The translations under genes and the position numbers were made by a program. Under the pieces are notes generated by a model, which made no database searches, was not told where the DNA came from, and saw nothing but the letters and a program-made list of their open reading frames with translations. DNA of 64,000 bases, taken from NCBI RefSeq assembly GCF_009391885.1, contig NZ_VZII01000023.1, forward strand, positions 1 through 64,000, in the 5' to 3' direction. Origin of the DNA: Pseudomonas sp. MN1F. Lineage in GTDB: Bacteria > Pseudomonadota > Gammaproteobacteria > Pseudomonadales > Pseudomonadaceae. Every line of letters begins with the position of its first letter. Position 1 is the first letter of the stretch. Positions 10,222 to 20,886 of the stretch are shown in pieces.

Positions 10222-11011
10222 GCGTTCGGCGCCGGTCGGCGTGATGGACTCGGGGGTTGGCGGTTTGTCGGTACTCGCCGAGATCCAGCGCCTGTTGCCC
10301 AACGAGTCGCTGCTCTATGTGGGCGATTGCGGTCATGTGCCCTATGGCGAGAAGTCCCCGGACTACATCCGCCAGCGCTGCCGGCGCATCGCCGAGTTCT
10401 TCCAGGCACAAGGTGCCAAGGCAATGGTCCTGGCCTGCAATACCGCGACTGTGGCTGCGGTTGCCGACCTGCGCGAGTTGTACCCCGACTGGCCCTTGGT
10501 TGGCATGGAGCCGGCGGTCAAGCCCGCCGCTGCCGCCACCCGCTCGGGCGTGGTCGGTGTGCTGGCCACCACGGGCACCTTGCAGAGTGCCAAGTTTGCG
10601 GCCTTGCTCGACCGTTTCGCCAACGACGTGCAAGTGATCACCCAGCCTTGCCCAGGGCTGGTCGAGTTGATCGAAGCCGGTGACCTCGGCAGCCCGCAGT
10701 TGCGCCAGTTGCTGCAGGGTTATGTGCAGCCGCTGCTGGCCGCGGGCTGCGACACGCTGATCCTCGGCTGCACCCATTACCCGTTCCTGCGTCCGCTGCT
10801 GGCAGAGAGGGTGCCTGCCGATGTGGCCATCATCGATACCGGTGCCGCCGTGGCGCGCCAACTGCAACGCCTGCTGGCCGAGCGCAACCTGCTGGCCGAT
10901 GGGCCAGCAGCCGACGCGGCATTCTGGACCAGCGCCGAACCGCAGTCCCTGAGAAAAATCCTGCCAGTGCTGTGGCATAAGTCGGGCAGTGTGCAAAGCT
11001 TTCAGTTGTAA
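10214..11011 (+). CDS. murI: glutamate racemase MurI
   Basis: Converts L- to D-glutamate for peptidoglycan. The 265-residue protein has the first catalytic region [10 protein letters not shown] (residues 11-20) and ACNTAT with Cys75, and the second cysteine in LGCTHYPFL. The ATG at 10214 lies inside the end of moeB (8-nt overlap); an in-phase upstream start exists but would add unrelated residues. It is the last gene of the hemA operon. Confidence 0.96.
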   Translation: MAERSAPVGVMDSGVGGLSVLAEIQRLLPNESLLYVGDCGHVPYGEKSPDYIRQRCRRIAEFFQAQGAKAMVLACNTATVAAVADLRELYPDWPLVGMEPAVKPAAAATRSGVVGVLATTGTLQSAKFAALLDRFANDVQVITQPCPGLVELIEAGDLGSPQLRQLLQGYVQPLLAAGCDTLILGCTHYPFLRPLLAERVPADVAIIDTGAAVARQLQRLLAERNLLADGPAADAAFWTSAEPQSLRKILPVLWHKSGSVQSFQL

Positions 11012-11117
11012 AAAAAACGTGAAATACAGCTGAACTATCGTTGCATCGCCGATTTCTACCGATTTGCCTGATAGAAGGCGAAGACTAATAACAGCATCAG
11101 GAATAAGGAAGTTTCCC

Positions 11118-11636
11118 ATGAAGAAACTGCTCGGTTTGGCGGCAGTTGCCGCTTTTACCCTAGGGCACGTGATGGCAGCGCAAGCGGCCGATGTATCGTT
11201 TTCGGTGGGGCAGACCGGTGATTCCACCATGGTTTACCGACTGGGCCTGCAGTCCAACTGGGATGCGAGCTGGTGGCAGTCCAGCGTCGGCCGGCTGACT
11301 GGCTATTGGGACGGCGCCTATACCTACTGGGAGGGTGATGAGACCTCGAGTAACCACAGCCTGTCGTTTGCGCCGGTGTTCGTCTATGAGTTCGCCGGCG
11401 ATTCGGTGAAGCCCTATATCGAAGCGGGGATTGGTGTGGCGGCGTTTGCCAATACCGAGGTCGAGAGCAACAAGCTAGGCTCGGCGTTCCAGTTCGAAGA
11501 CCGGATTGGTTTCGGCCTGCGTTTTGCCGGTGGGCATGAGATCGGGGTGAGGGCGATTCACTATTCCAATGCCGGCCTCCAGACCCCGAACGACGGTGTC
11601 GAGAGCTACAGCCTGCATTACCGCATGGCCCTCTGA
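11118..11636 (+). CDS. pagL: lipid A 3-O-deacylase PagL
   Basis: An outer-membrane beta-barrel enzyme that removes the 3-O acyl chain from lipid A. The 172-residue precursor has a signal peptide ending AQA after residue 23; the mature 149 residues have alternating amphipathic strands. The PagL active-site signature is present as HYSNAG with His148 and Ser150, with Glu162 as the likely third residue. A strong ribosome site (TAAGGAAG) supports the start. It has its own 106-nt upstream region after murI. Confidence 0.93.
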   Translation: MKKLLGLAAVAAFTLGHVMAAQAADVSFSVGQTGDSTMVYRLGLQSNWDASWWQSSVGRLTGYWDGAYTYWEGDETSSNHSLSFAPVFVYEFAGDSVKPYIEAGIGVAAFANTEVESNKLGSAFQFEDRIGFGLRFAGGHEIGVRAIHYSNAGLQTPNDGVESYSLHYRMAL

Positions 11637-11647
11637 TGATTCCTGTA

Positions 11648-11683
11648 CCGGCCTGTTCGCGGGCTTGCCCGCGAACAGGCCGG
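11648..11683. terminator. bidirectional hairpin between pagL and the SDR gene
   Basis: A perfect 17-bp inverted repeat (11648-11664 with 11667-11683) around a 2-nt centre, with core TTCGCGGGC/GCCCGCGAA. It lies between convergent genes and also resembles the local REP family, so it may be a REP-derived terminator. No long U-tract follows on either side. Confidence 0.65.
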
Positions 11684-11700
11684 GCCTGAAATCGCCTGTC

Positions 11701-12399
11701 TCAACGAGGCAATGGCCATAAGCTGGTGATATCCAGTACTTCCAGCACCAACTCCGGTTCGCGCAACGCCAAGCGAGACAGCAGTTCATCCGCAGCACTC
11801 TGCGGCGTCCAGGCATCCGGAACAGCCTGCACGGAAGTCACCGGCGTCTTCAGCGACTGCGGTGCCACCACGGTCAGGTCAATCCCCTGGTCCTTCAACG
11901 CCTGGCGCTGCTCACGCGCCCACTGCGGCACATTGTTCCAGCCCGCCGACACTTGCGTCGGCGAGTAGAGCTGCAAGGCCGAATAACGGTTGAAAATCGC
12001 CATGACCTGCGGCTGATGCCCCTGTGCCAACAACGGTTGCGCGCTGGTCAGGCAATGCTCGCCAGCCAGTTGGTTGTCATTGACGATGGCCTCGAACACA
12101 TCGCTGTCGGCCACGCCATTGGCCAGGTAGTCACTGGTCCCGGCGTTGATGATCAGCACGTCCAGCGAGCACCAGGCATGGCATATCTGCTCTGCCGCGT
12201 TGGCGGCCTTGCCTTCTTCATGCAATTGCCAAGGCAGGCTCAACAGCCGGCTACCATGGCGCACGGCCAAGGCCTGCAGCGCCTCGCTGCCCTTGCCACT
12301 TGCGGCAACCCGATGCCCTTGTTCGAGCAATCGCTCCACCAGGGCCAGACCCAGTCCGTTGCTGGCCCCCGTAACCCAGAAACTACGCGAGTTGTTCAA
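11701..12399 (-). CDS. degenerate short-chain dehydrogenase/reductase family protein
   Basis: A 232-residue SDR-fold protein with an intact nucleotide-binding motif TGASNGLG (residues 10-17) and NAG (85-87). The catalytic Tyr-x-x-x-Lys is not where it should be: the aligned stretch reads V150-S-A-G-W154, and no other YxxxK fits. It may bind NAD(P) without normal SDR catalysis, or act differently. It is the last gene of the light-type operon and its start overlaps phrB by 4 nt. Substrate unknown. Confidence 0.82.
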   Translation of the reverse strand: MNNSRSFWVTGASNGLGLALVERLLEQGHRVAASGKGSEALQALAVRHGSRLLSLPWQLHEEGKAANAAEQICHAWCSLDVLIINAGTSDYLANGVADSDVFEAIVNDNQLAGEHCLTSAQPLLAQGHQPQVMAIFNRYSALQLYSPTQVSAGWNNVPQWAREQRQALKDQGIDLTVVAPQSLKTPVTSVQAVPDAWTPQSAADELLSRLALREPELVLEVLDITSLWPLPR

Positions 12400-13838
12400 G
12401 ATATTGCCCTCTGATCCTGCCGGCGTGGTAGCCCCTTGAAGGCTTCCAATGCACGCTGGCGACTGCTGCCGAGATCGACAATTGGACTGTGGTAGGAATT
12501 ATTAGCGAAAAGATCCGCAGACTTCACGGGTTGGTGGATGGACGTTTCATCCAGCCCCCGCAATTCGGGTAGCCAGTGGCGGATGAAGCGACCTTCGGGG
12601 TCGAACCGCTGCGACTGGGAAACCGGGTTGAAGATACGGAAATAGGGTACTGCGTCGGTGCCGGTGGAGGCACTCCACTGCCAGCCACCATTGTTGGCGG
12701 CCAGATCACCGTCTATCAGATGGCGCATGAAATGGCGTTCGCCCAGGCGCCAGTCGATCAGCAGGTTCTTGCTGAGGAACATGGCGACGATCATGCGCAG
12801 GCGGTTGTGCATCCAACCGGTGTGCAGCAGTTGGCGCATGGCTGCGTCGATGATGGGGAACCCGGTACGTCCCTCCTGCCAGGCCTTGAAGTCGTCAGGC
12901 GCATTACGCCAAGGCAGGGCTTCGGTCTGGGCGCGGAAGGCACGATGCCTGGAGACCTGTGGATAACCCGTCAGGATGTGTTTGTAGAACTCGCGCCAGA
13001 GCAGCTCGTTGATCCACGTCTGGACGCCGCTGCTGCCACTGTCGAACTCGCCGCGGTTGTGGGCGAGGGCGGCATGCAGGCATTGGCGGGGCGAAATCAC
13101 GCCTGCGGCCAGGTAGGCTGAAAGCTGGCTGGTGCCAGGCTTGGCCGGGAGGTCGCGCAGATGCCCATAGTCCTCGACCGTTTCATCGATAAAGCGGGCA
13201 AGCCGCGCCTGCGCTTCGTCTTCGCCAGCGGGCCAGTGTTCGCTCAGTGCGCGGGCAGGTTTGTCGAAGCCCTCGATATGCTGCGGGATCGGGTCGCTGC
13301 TGATATCCAGAGGCTGCTGGCGTTTCACCCGCCGGGCCAGTGATGGCAGGCTGCGGTGCAGGTGTTCCAGGCAGACCTTCTTGAACTGGGAGAACACCTG
13401 GAAGTAGTCGCCGCTGCGGGTCAGGATAGTGCCCGGGCGGAAGAACAGTTGGTCGAGGTAGCTGTGGGCGCGGACACCGGAATCCTCCAGCAGCTTGCGT
13501 GTGGCCGCATCGCGACGCGTTTCGTTGATGCCGTATTCATCGTTCCAGTGCACTGCCTTGATGTTGTGCTGGCGGCAGACTTCGAGCAGGGCGGCCGGTG
13601 CCTGGTCCCAGGTGTCGATGTTGCGCACCAGCAGCGGGATGTTCAGCTGGTCCAGCCCCTGGCGCAGCTGGCGCAGGTTGCGCAGCCAGAAGTCGACCTT
13701 GCAGGCAGCGTCGTCGTGGGCCTGCCATTGGCCGGGGCTGGCCAGCCACAAGGCCACGGTCGGCCCGCGTTCGCAGGCGACGCTGAGGGCAGAGTTGTCA
13801 TCGATGCGCAGGTCACTGCGCAGCCAGATCAGTTGCAT
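12396..13838 (-). CDS. phrB: deoxyribodipyrimidine photo-lyase
   Basis: Repairs cyclobutane pyrimidine dimers using blue or near-UV light. The 480-residue protein has the N-terminal antenna domain (MQLIWLRSDLRIDDN) and the C-terminal FAD domain with TGWMHNRLRMI, LIDGDLAANNGGWQW and RIFNP, all typical of class I photolyases. It overlaps the upstream LitR-type regulator gene by 10 nt and the downstream SDR gene by 4 nt, so its expression should follow that operon. Confidence 0.96.
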   Translation of the reverse strand: MQLIWLRSDLRIDDNSALSVACERGPTVALWLASPGQWQAHDDAACKVDFWLRNLRQLRQGLDQLNIPLLVRNIDTWDQAPAALLEVCRQHNIKAVHWNDEYGINETRRDAATRKLLEDSGVRAHSYLDQLFFRPGTILTRSGDYFQVFSQFKKVCLEHLHRSLPSLARRVKRQQPLDISSDPIPQHIEGFDKPARALSEHWPAGEDEAQARLARFIDETVEDYGHLRDLPAKPGTSQLSAYLAAGVISPRQCLHAALAHNRGEFDSGSSGVQTWINELLWREFYKHILTGYPQVSRHRAFRAQTEALPWRNAPDDFKAWQEGRTGFPIIDAAMRQLLHTGWMHNRLRMIVAMFLSKNLLIDWRLGERHFMRHLIDGDLAANNGGWQWSASTGTDAVPYFRIFNPVSQSQRFDPEGRFIRHWLPELRGLDETSIHQPVKSADLFANNSYHSPIVDLGSSRQRALEAFKGLPRRQDQRAIS

Positions 13839-14728
13839 GGGGCACTCGTCTCTACAGGCCGGCGGGCATTGCCTTGCAGCACACGCAATGCCGCCTGCGG
13901 GGTATCGAACAGGAAAAGGTCGGGCAGATCGAAAGCGTGCAGCTGGGCCTGGTGCAAGGCGAGGGTGGCGCCGCCCAGCAGCTTGGTCCCGGCGATGCCC
14001 TGCAAGGTGCGCAGCAAGGTGTTGGCATCGATACGGGGGCCAAGGTGCATCAGAACTGCCCGTGGTTGCAGGGTGACCACGGCGCGTTGCAGCTGCGCGC
14101 CACCCACGGGTTGCTCAAAGACTTCCACGGGGATGCCGTTGCTGCTCAGCAGCCAGGCGCATAGCCACAGGCTGGCGTCGAACGGGCGCTCGCTGTCTTC
14201 GCAGAGCAGCACGGCGGGCCCCTGCAACGATTGATTGTCGTGGTACACCCGTGCCCCTAGCTTGCTGCGCAGCCAGGTATGGAAAAACACCTGTTCAAGG
14301 CGCGCGTTGAAGTGGCTGCGCCAGCGCATGGCGAGGGATTCCAGTAGCGGCAGCAGCAACTGTTCACACAGCGTCACGGCGGGGTACAAGGCCATTACCT
14401 GGTTCAGTTGCTGGTCGAGGCTGCGTTGGGAAAGGTGGGCAATGGCTTCGATCAACTGCAGCTGGCGCGGTTGCCAGTCGCCCATCGGTGCACGCTCTAC
14501 CGGCTGGTCGAGCAGCTCTCGAACCTGACCGACCGAAGCACCGCGTTCAAGCCAGCTGAGAATCGCTTGCACCCGCTCGAGTTGGTCTTGCCCATACAAA
14601 CGATGCCCTTTGGCGGTGCGTTGCGGCTTGAGCAGGCCATAGCGGCGCTCCCAGGCGCGCAAGGTGACTGGGTTGACGCCGGTGCGCCGGGCCAGTTCGC
14701 CAATCGGCACGAGCGTTTCAGACAGCAT
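13829..14728 (-). CDS. MerR-family regulator, class II LitR/CarH type
   Basis: A 299-residue regulator with an N-terminal MerR winged helix (IGELARRTGVNPVTLRAWER, then RYGLLKPQRT) and a C-terminal domain with the cobalamin-binding fold of LitR/CarH proteins. The B12-ligating E/DxHxxG motif of class I photoreceptors is not present, so it resembles the class II LitR proteins (PplR) described in P. putida, which need a partner light sensor. It overlaps phrB by 10 nt and the DUF523 gene by 11 nt. It probably binds the TnTACA-type boxes upstream. Confidence 0.85.
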   Translation of the reverse strand: MLSETLVPIGELARRTGVNPVTLRAWERRYGLLKPQRTAKGHRLYGQDQLERVQAILSWLERGASVGQVRELLDQPVERAPMGDWQPRQLQLIEAIAHLSQRSLDQQLNQVMALYPAVTLCEQLLLPLLESLAMRWRSHFNARLEQVFFHTWLRSKLGARVYHDNQSLQGPAVLLCEDSERPFDASLWLCAWLLSSNGIPVEVFEQPVGGAQLQRAVVTLQPRAVLMHLGPRIDANTLLRTLQGIAGTKLLGGATLALHQAQLHAFDLPDLFLFDTPQAALRVLQGNARRPVETSAPCN

Positions 14729-15686
14729 TGCGCAGTCCCAGGCTGGCAGGGTGCGGCTGCAGGTAGGTCTGCTGCTGCAGATAAGGATCAGGATGCTTGC
14801 GCAAGTGATGCTTGAGCAGCGTCAGTGGCACCACCAGCGGTACCTCGCCTTGCTGGTACTGGCCGATGATGTGCTGCAGTTCGGCTTTGTCCTGTTGGGT
14901 CAGCGAGTCCTTGAAGTAGCCGCTCAGGTGCTGCAAGACATTGCAATGGGTGCCCCGGCTGGCGCAACGCCGCAGGGCCTGCATCAGCTGGCTGAAATAG
15001 CGAGGCCCGATCTGTTCGGGGTCATCCTCACGGCTCATGCTGCCCAGCAGGCGGCCGAGCTGGCGATAGGCCTGGGGGTTGTTCGCCATCAGCAGGTACT
15101 TGTAGCGTGAATGGAAGCGCACCAGGGCGCCTCGGCTCAACCCTTGCGCCAGCAACTGTTGCCAGTCGGCGTAGGCATAGACGCGGCTGATGAAGTTTTC
15201 GCGCAGCACGGGATCGTGCAGGCGTCCTTCTTCCTCCACCGGCAGGTCCGGGCGACGGGCACAGAAGGCGGCGGCGTAGGCGCCTGTGCCACCTTGCGGC
15301 GCAGCATGACCGTTGTCCTGATAGACCTTGACCCGCTCCAGGCCGCAGGAAGGGGACTTCTGCATGAAGATGTAGCCACAGATGTCATCGAGCTCATTGG
15401 CCATCTGCTCGCCATAGTTGCGCAATGGGCCGGTCAAGTCTGTGCCTGGGTTGCGTGTGCCGACCACGCTAGGCTGCGCGGGGTTACCGACCAGGCGAAT
15501 CGGGTCGCGTGGTACGCCCAGGCCGATGGCGACCTCAGGGCATACCGGTAACCAATCGAAATGCGCTTGCAGTTGTTCACGGCATAGATCGGAAGCCTTG
15601 TGCCCGCCGTTGTAACGCACGCTATGGCCGGTCAGGCAGGCGCTGATGGCGATGCGGGGCTTATGTGCGGGGGCAGGTTCGTGCAT
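14718..15686 (-). CDS. DUF523 and DUF1722 (YbgA-like) fusion protein
   Basis: A 322-residue protein with an N-terminal DUF523 domain (ISACLTGHSVRYNGGHK, and SPSCG near residue 111) and a C-terminal DUF1722 domain (about residues 190-310, ending in a YLQQQTYL stretch). Conserved cysteines and histidines are visible but no reaction is established. The family is repeatedly found beside photolyase genes, as here. ATG at 15684-15686 has a TGGAG ribosome site and lies next to the light-type boxes. Confidence 0.88.
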   Translation of the reverse strand: MHEPAPAHKPRIAISACLTGHSVRYNGGHKASDLCREQLQAHFDWLPVCPEVAIGLGVPRDPIRLVGNPAQPSVVGTRNPGTDLTGPLRNYGEQMANELDDICGYIFMQKSPSCGLERVKVYQDNGHAAPQGGTGAYAAAFCARRPDLPVEEEGRLHDPVLRENFISRVYAYADWQQLLAQGLSRGALVRFHSRYKYLLMANNPQAYRQLGRLLGSMSREDDPEQIGPRYFSQLMQALRRCASRGTHCNVLQHLSGYFKDSLTQQDKAELQHIIGQYQQGEVPLVVPLTLLKHHLRKHPDPYLQQQTYLQPHPASLGLRNAV

Positions 15687-15703
15687 GGCGGTCTCCAGAA
15701 AAC

Positions 15704-15779
15704 TTGTACAAGGAAGTGAGCTCGTACAAGTTCATTCCAGCACAACCAGAAACTTATGCAAACTAGTATTTTTGTATAG
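15704..15779 (-). promoter_or_regulatory. two paired TnTACA-like boxes upstream of the DUF523-litR-phrB genes
   Basis: In the 108-nt gap before the DUF523 start, read on the minus strand: TTGTACAA (15704-15711) and TTGTACGA (15722-15729), and farther upstream TTGCATAA (15754-15761) and CTATACAA (15772-15779). Within each pair the repeats are 18 nt apart and in the same direction. Two match nTnTACAn, the pattern reported for LitR/CarH operators; the others differ by one base or more. Likely an internal, light-regulated promoter. Confidence 0.6.
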
Positions 15780-15794
15780 TTTTGCCGAATGATG

Positions 15795-16820
<1,026 letters not shown>

Positions 16821-16830
16821 TCAGGTAAAC

Positions 16831-16856
16831 CTGTACAATACAAAATCTTTGTATAA
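16831..16856 (-). promoter_or_regulatory. paired TnTACA boxes upstream of the renalase gene
   Basis: On the minus strand TTATACAA (16849-16856) and TTGTACAG (16831-16838) are direct repeats 18 nt apart, the same spacing as the pairs before the DUF523 gene. Both match nTnTACAn. The site is in the divergent region between the renalase-like gene and the TIGR01777 gene, so it could control both. Confidence 0.6.
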
Positions 16857-16968
16857 GGTTATTCCGCTTCATAGGCATGTTGGCCTATGGTTATCCGAGA
16901 GCGATGGGTCTGGAAAAGTGCCTTGTTTTTAAAAATAGACCATGGGCGCACGCTGCGAGGACACAGCC

Positions 16969-17874
16969 ATGCATATATTGCTGACAGGTGGTACCGGGTT
17001 GATCGGCCAGCACCTTTGCCAGTACTGGCTCGGCAAGGGGTATCGTCTGACCGTGTGGAGCCGACGCCCTGAACAAGTGCCGCGATTGTGTGGCAGCGGG
17101 GTGCGCGGCATTGGCCGGCTGGACGATCTGGGCGCCGATGAACAGGTGGACGCGGTAGTCAACCTGGCCGGTGCGCCGATCGCCGATCGGCCTTGGTCGG
17201 CGGCACGCCGCAACCTGCTGTGGGCCAGCCGCATCACCCTCACCGAGCAATTGCTGGCCTGGCTGGGCAGCCGTGAACAGCGCCCGGAGGTGTTGATCTC
17301 AGGTTCCGCCGTGGGCTGGTACGGCGATGGCGGCGAGCGCGAACTGACCGAAGCCTCGCCGCCAGTTCGCGAAGACTTCGCCAGCCAGCTGTGCATTGCC
17401 TGGGAAGAAACCGCCCAGCGCGCGCAGCAGCTTGGCATGCGCGTGGTACTGGTGCGCACCGGGCTGGTACTGGCCAGTGACGGCGGCTTCTTGTCGCGCC
17501 TGCGCCTGCCATTCAAGCTGGGCCTGGGCGGGCCGTTGGGTGATGGCCGGCAGTGGATGCCGTGGGTGCACATCGACGACCAGATCGCCCTGATTGATTT
17601 TCTCTTGCAGCACAAGGATGCCAGCGGTCCTTATAATGCCTGCGCGCCAGAGCCGGTACGCAACCGCGATTTCGCCAAGGCGCTGGGGCGTGCGCTGCAT
17701 CGGCCTGCGTTCATACCGATGCCCGGCTTGCTGCTCAAGGCCGGCCTCGGCGAGCTCTCGACCTTGCTGCTGGGCGGCCAGCGAGCGCGCCCGGTGCGCT
17801 TGCTGGCGGCAGGCTTCACCTTCCGTTTCAACGATCTGCAATCGGCGCTGGGCAACTTGTCCAGCCGCCTCTGA
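16969..17874 (+). CDS. TIGR01777 family NAD-dependent epimerase/dehydratase-like protein
   Basis: A 301-residue atypical SDR-fold protein starting [16 protein letters not shown] with the glycine-rich nucleotide motif (residues 6-13), NLAGAPI, and the [17 protein letters not shown] blocks typical of the TIGR01777 (YfcH-like) family. The ATG at 16969 has GAGG upstream; an earlier in-phase ATG at 16942 adds an unlikely leader. No firm biochemical role is known for the family. It lies 13 nt before hemH and is probably co-transcribed, with a promoter sharing the light-type boxes. Confidence 0.9.
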   Translation: MHILLTGGTGLIGQHLCQYWLGKGYRLTVWSRRPEQVPRLCGSGVRGIGRLDDLGADEQVDAVVNLAGAPIADRPWSAARRNLLWASRITLTEQLLAWLGSREQRPEVLISGSAVGWYGDGGERELTEASPPVREDFASQLCIAWEETAQRAQQLGMRVVLVRTGLVLASDGGFLSRLRLPFKLGLGGPLGDGRQWMPWVHIDDQIALIDFLLQHKDASGPYNACAPEPVRNRDFAKALGRALHRPAFIPMPGLLLKAGLGELSTLLLGGQRARPVRLLAAGFTFRFNDLQSALGNLSSRL

Positions 17875-17887
17875 CATAGGACGCTGC

Positions 17888-18901
17888 ATGACCGATCACG
17901 CTCTGCTGCTGGTCAACCTGGGTTCGCCGGCCTCCACCTCGGTGGCCGATGTGCGCCGCTACCTCAACCAGTTCCTCATGGACCCCTATGTGATCGACCT
18001 GCCCTGGCCGGTGCGACGCCTGCTGGTGTCGTTGATCCTGGTCAAGCGCCCGGAGCAGTCGGCGCACGCCTATGCCTCGATCTGGTGGGATGAAGGCTCG
18101 CCGCTGGTGGTACTGACGCGGCGCCTGCAGGCGGCGATGGTCGAGCACTGGCCACATGGGCCGGTGGAAGTCGCCATGCGCTACGGTGAGCCGGCGTTGC
18201 CTGAGGTACTGACGCGTCTGGCTGCGCAGGGTGTGCGCAAGGTGACCCTGGCGCCGCTTTATCCACAGTTCGCCGATAGCACGGTGACCACGGTGGTGGA
18301 ACAGGCAAAGCAGACGCTGGCCGAACGCCAGTTGCCGTTGCAGCTGCGCGTGCTGCAGCCGTTCTATGACCATCCTGATTACATTGATGCGCTGGTCGCC
18401 AGTGCCCGCCCTTACCTTGAGCAGGATTTCGACCATCTGTTGCTGAGTTTCCATGGCTTGCCGGAGCGGCACCTGAAGAAGCTGTACCCGGCCGGCAAGC
18501 ATGATCTGCGCGCAGCCGACTGCTGCCGCGATGCCAGTGCCGAGGTGCGTGCCGTTTGTTACCGCGGACAGTGCCTGGCCACGGCCAAGGCCTTTGCGGC
18601 GAAGATGGGCATCCCGGATGGCAAGTGGTCGGTGTCGTTCCAGTCGCGGTTGGGGCGTGACAAGTGGATCGAACCCTACACCGAGACGCGCCTGGACGAG
18701 CTGGCCAAGGCCGGGGCGAAGAAGCTGCTGGTGATGTGCCCGGCGTTCGTTGCCGATTGCATCGAGACGCTGGAAGAGATCGGCATGCGCGGCGCCGAGC
18801 AGTTTGTCGAGGCGGGCGGCAACGAGTTGGTGCTGGTGCCGTGCCTGAATGATCACCCGGATTGGGTGAGGGTGTTGGCGGGGATGTGCGAAAAGGTCTG
18901 A
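17888..18901 (+). CDS. hemH: ferrochelatase
   Basis: Inserts ferrous iron into protoporphyrin IX, the last step of haem synthesis. The 337-residue protein starts [16 protein letters not shown] and carries the LYPQ and FHGLPERH blocks (His in SFHGLPE is the metal ligand) and the C-terminal [14 protein letters not shown] region. ATG at 17888 follows AGGA; a longer in-phase frame begins inside the previous gene. The position after TIGR01777 is usual in P. putida. Confidence 0.96.
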   Translation: MTDHALLLVNLGSPASTSVADVRRYLNQFLMDPYVIDLPWPVRRLLVSLILVKRPEQSAHAYASIWWDEGSPLVVLTRRLQAAMVEHWPHGPVEVAMRYGEPALPEVLTRLAAQGVRKVTLAPLYPQFADSTVTTVVEQAKQTLAERQLPLQLRVLQPFYDHPDYIDALVASARPYLEQDFDHLLLSFHGLPERHLKKLYPAGKHDLRAADCCRDASAEVRAVCYRGQCLATAKAFAAKMGIPDGKWSVSFQSRLGRDKWIEPYTETRLDELAKAGAKKLLVMCPAFVADCIETLEEIGMRGAEQFVEAGGNELVLVPCLNDHPDWVRVLAGMCEKV

Positions 18902-18907
18902 ATTGAG

Positions 18908-18926
18908 GGGGCCGCCATGCGGCCCC
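18908..18926. terminator. hairpin terminator between hemH and uraA
   Basis: GGGGCCGC (18908-18915) pairs with GCGGCCCC (18919-18926) around CAT, starting 7 nt after the hemH stop and followed by only two T. It separates convergent genes. Confidence 0.6.
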
Positions 18927-18946
18927 TTCGCAGCACAGGAACGCGC

Positions 18947-20212
18947 CTACACATCCAGCTTCTTGTGTTTCCAGCCGTCATTGCCCGGCAGGATCAGGTT
19001 CAGGGCGATGGCCACGATGGCGCACAGGGCAATACCTTTCAGGCCCCAGTCATCCGGGCCGTCGCCGCTGCCGATCAGCACGCCGCCGATACCGAACACC
19101 AGGGTCACCGAAACGATCACCAGGTTGCGCGCTTCGGCCAGGTCGATCTTGTGGCGGATCATGGTGTTCATGCCCACCGCCGCGATCGAGCCGAACAGCA
19201 GGCACAGAATGCCGCCCATCACCGGTACCGGAATGCTCTGCAGCAGCGCGCCGAACTTGCCGATGAAGGCCAGGGTGATGGCAAACACGGCCGCCCAGGT
19301 CATGATCTTCGGGTTGTAGTTTTTGGTCAGCATCACCGCGCCGGTCACTTCGGCGTAGGTGGTGTTGGGCGGGCCGCCAAACAGGCCGGCTGCGGTGGTG
19401 GCCAGGCCGTCACCCAGCAGGGTGCGGTGCAGGCCGGGCTTCTTCAGGTAGTCGCGGCCGGTCACGCTACCGACTGCAATCACCCCACCGATGTGCTCGA
19501 TCGCCGGCGCGAGGGCAACCGGGACGATGAACAGGATGGCCTGCCAGTTGAAAGCTGGCGCGGTGAAGTTGGGAATTTCCAGCCACGGTGCGGCGGCGAT
19601 CTTGGCGGTGTCGACCACGCCAAAGGCGAACGACAAGGCGAAACCCACCAGCACGCCGGAGATGATCGGCACCAGACGGAAAATACCTTTGCCGAACACG
19701 GCGACGACCAAGGTCGTCACCAGCGCAGGCATGGAGATCAGCATGGCGGTCTTGTACGGCATGAGTGCCGCACCATCACCGCCCTTGCCCATCGCCATGT
19801 TGGCGGCGATCGGGGCCATGGCCAGGCCGATGGAAATGATCACCGGGCCGATCACCACTGGCGGCAGCATGCGGTCAATGAAACCGGTGCCCTTGATCTT
19901 CACCATCAGGCCCATGAAGGTGTACACGAAACCTGCGGCCATCACGCCGCCCATGGTTTCGGCCAGGCCGAACTGGCCCTTGGCGAGGATGATCGGGGTG
20001 ATGAAGGCAAAGCTCGACGCCAGGAACACCGGTACCTGACGGCCGGTGACCAGCTGGAACAGCAGGGTGCCGATGCCGGCGGTGAACAACGCCACGTTCG
20101 GGTCGAGGCCGGTGATCAGCGGCATCAGCACCAGCGCGCCGAATGCCACGAAGAGCATCTGCGCGCCCGAGACGACCTGGCGCCATAGCGGGTCGTTGAA
20201 GCCGTCCTGCAT
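18947..20212 (-). CDS. uraA: uracil permease UraA (NCS2 family)
   Basis: A 421-residue polytopic inner-membrane symporter for uracil. Multiple membrane spans are visible, along with QNP-related family features such as FGGPPNTTYAEVTGAVMLTK and the CPAIEHIGG-like stretch LAPAIEHIGGVIAVG with the conserved Glu. It starts 2 nt after the upp stop, so it is co-expressed with uracil phosphoribosyltransferase for uracil salvage. No ribosome site other than upp-coupled translation is evident. Confidence 0.94.
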   Translation of the reverse strand: MQDGFNDPLWRQVVSGAQMLFVAFGALVLMPLITGLDPNVALFTAGIGTLLFQLVTGRQVPVFLASSFAFITPIILAKGQFGLAETMGGVMAAGFVYTFMGLMVKIKGTGFIDRMLPPVVIGPVIISIGLAMAPIAANMAMGKGGDGAALMPYKTAMLISMPALVTTLVVAVFGKGIFRLVPIISGVLVGFALSFAFGVVDTAKIAAAPWLEIPNFTAPAFNWQAILFIVPVALAPAIEHIGGVIAVGSVTGRDYLKKPGLHRTLLGDGLATTAAGLFGGPPNTTYAEVTGAVMLTKNYNPKIMTWAAVFAITLAFIGKFGALLQSIPVPVMGGILCLLFGSIAAVGMNTMIRHKIDLAEARNLVIVSVTLVFGIGGVLIGSGDGPDDWGLKGIALCAIVAIALNLILPGNDGWKHKKLDV

Positions 20213-20214
20213 GG

Positions 20215-20853
20215 TCAGGCGTCCTTCTGCTTGGTGCCGAAGATCTTGTCACCGGCATCGCCCAGGCCTGGGACGATGTAACCATGCTCGTTCAGGTGCT
20301 GGTCGATCGAGGCGGTGAAGATCTGTACGTCCGGGTGGGCTTTTTCCACCACGGCGATGCCTTCTGGCGCGGCGACCAGCACCATGGCGCGGATCTCCTT
20401 GCAACCGGCCTTTTTCAGCAGGTCGATGGTGGCGACCATCGAACCGCCGGTGGCGAGCATCGGGTCGATGATCAGGGCCAGGCGCTGGTTGATGTCCGGC
20501 GCGAGCTTTTCCAGGTAGGTGTGCGCTTCGAGGGTTTCCTCGTTGCGGGCAACGCCGACGGCGCTGACCTTGGCGCCCGGGATCAGGCTGAGCACGCCGT
20601 CGAGCATGCCGATGCCAGCGCGCAGGATCGGGACCACGGTGATCTTCTTGCCGGCGATTTTTTCAACTTGCACCTTGCCGCACCAGCCGTCGATCTCGTA
20701 GGTTTCGAGGGGCAGGTCCTGGGTGGCTTCGTAGGTCAGGAGCGCGCCGACTTCCTGGGCGAGTTCGCGAAAATTCTTGGTGCTGATATCGGCACGGCGC
20801 ATGAGGCCGAGCTTGTGGCGGATCAGCGGATGGCGGATCTCACGAGTAGGCAT
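20215..20853 (-). CDS. upp: uracil phosphoribosyltransferase
   Basis: Makes UMP from uracil and PRPP. The 212-residue protein begins [16 protein letters not shown], has the PRPP loop [13 protein letters not shown] and the C-terminal uracil-binding [12 protein letters not shown]. The ATG at 20851-20853 gives the family length; the open frame continues upstream but without homology. It forms an operon with uraA and is divergent from hpt; a 14-bp palindrome lies 33 nt upstream. Confidence 0.96.
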   Translation of the reverse strand: MPTREIRHPLIRHKLGLMRRADISTKNFRELAQEVGALLTYEATQDLPLETYEIDGWCGKVQVEKIAGKKITVVPILRAGIGMLDGVLSLIPGAKVSAVGVARNEETLEAHTYLEKLAPDINQRLALIIDPMLATGGSMVATIDLLKKAGCKEIRAMVLVAAPEGIAVVEKAHPDVQIFTASIDQHLNEHGYIVPGLGDAGDKIFGTKQKDA

Positions 20854-20886
20854 GGGGGGCTCCGAAAGGCGGGCAAAAAAACCGCG

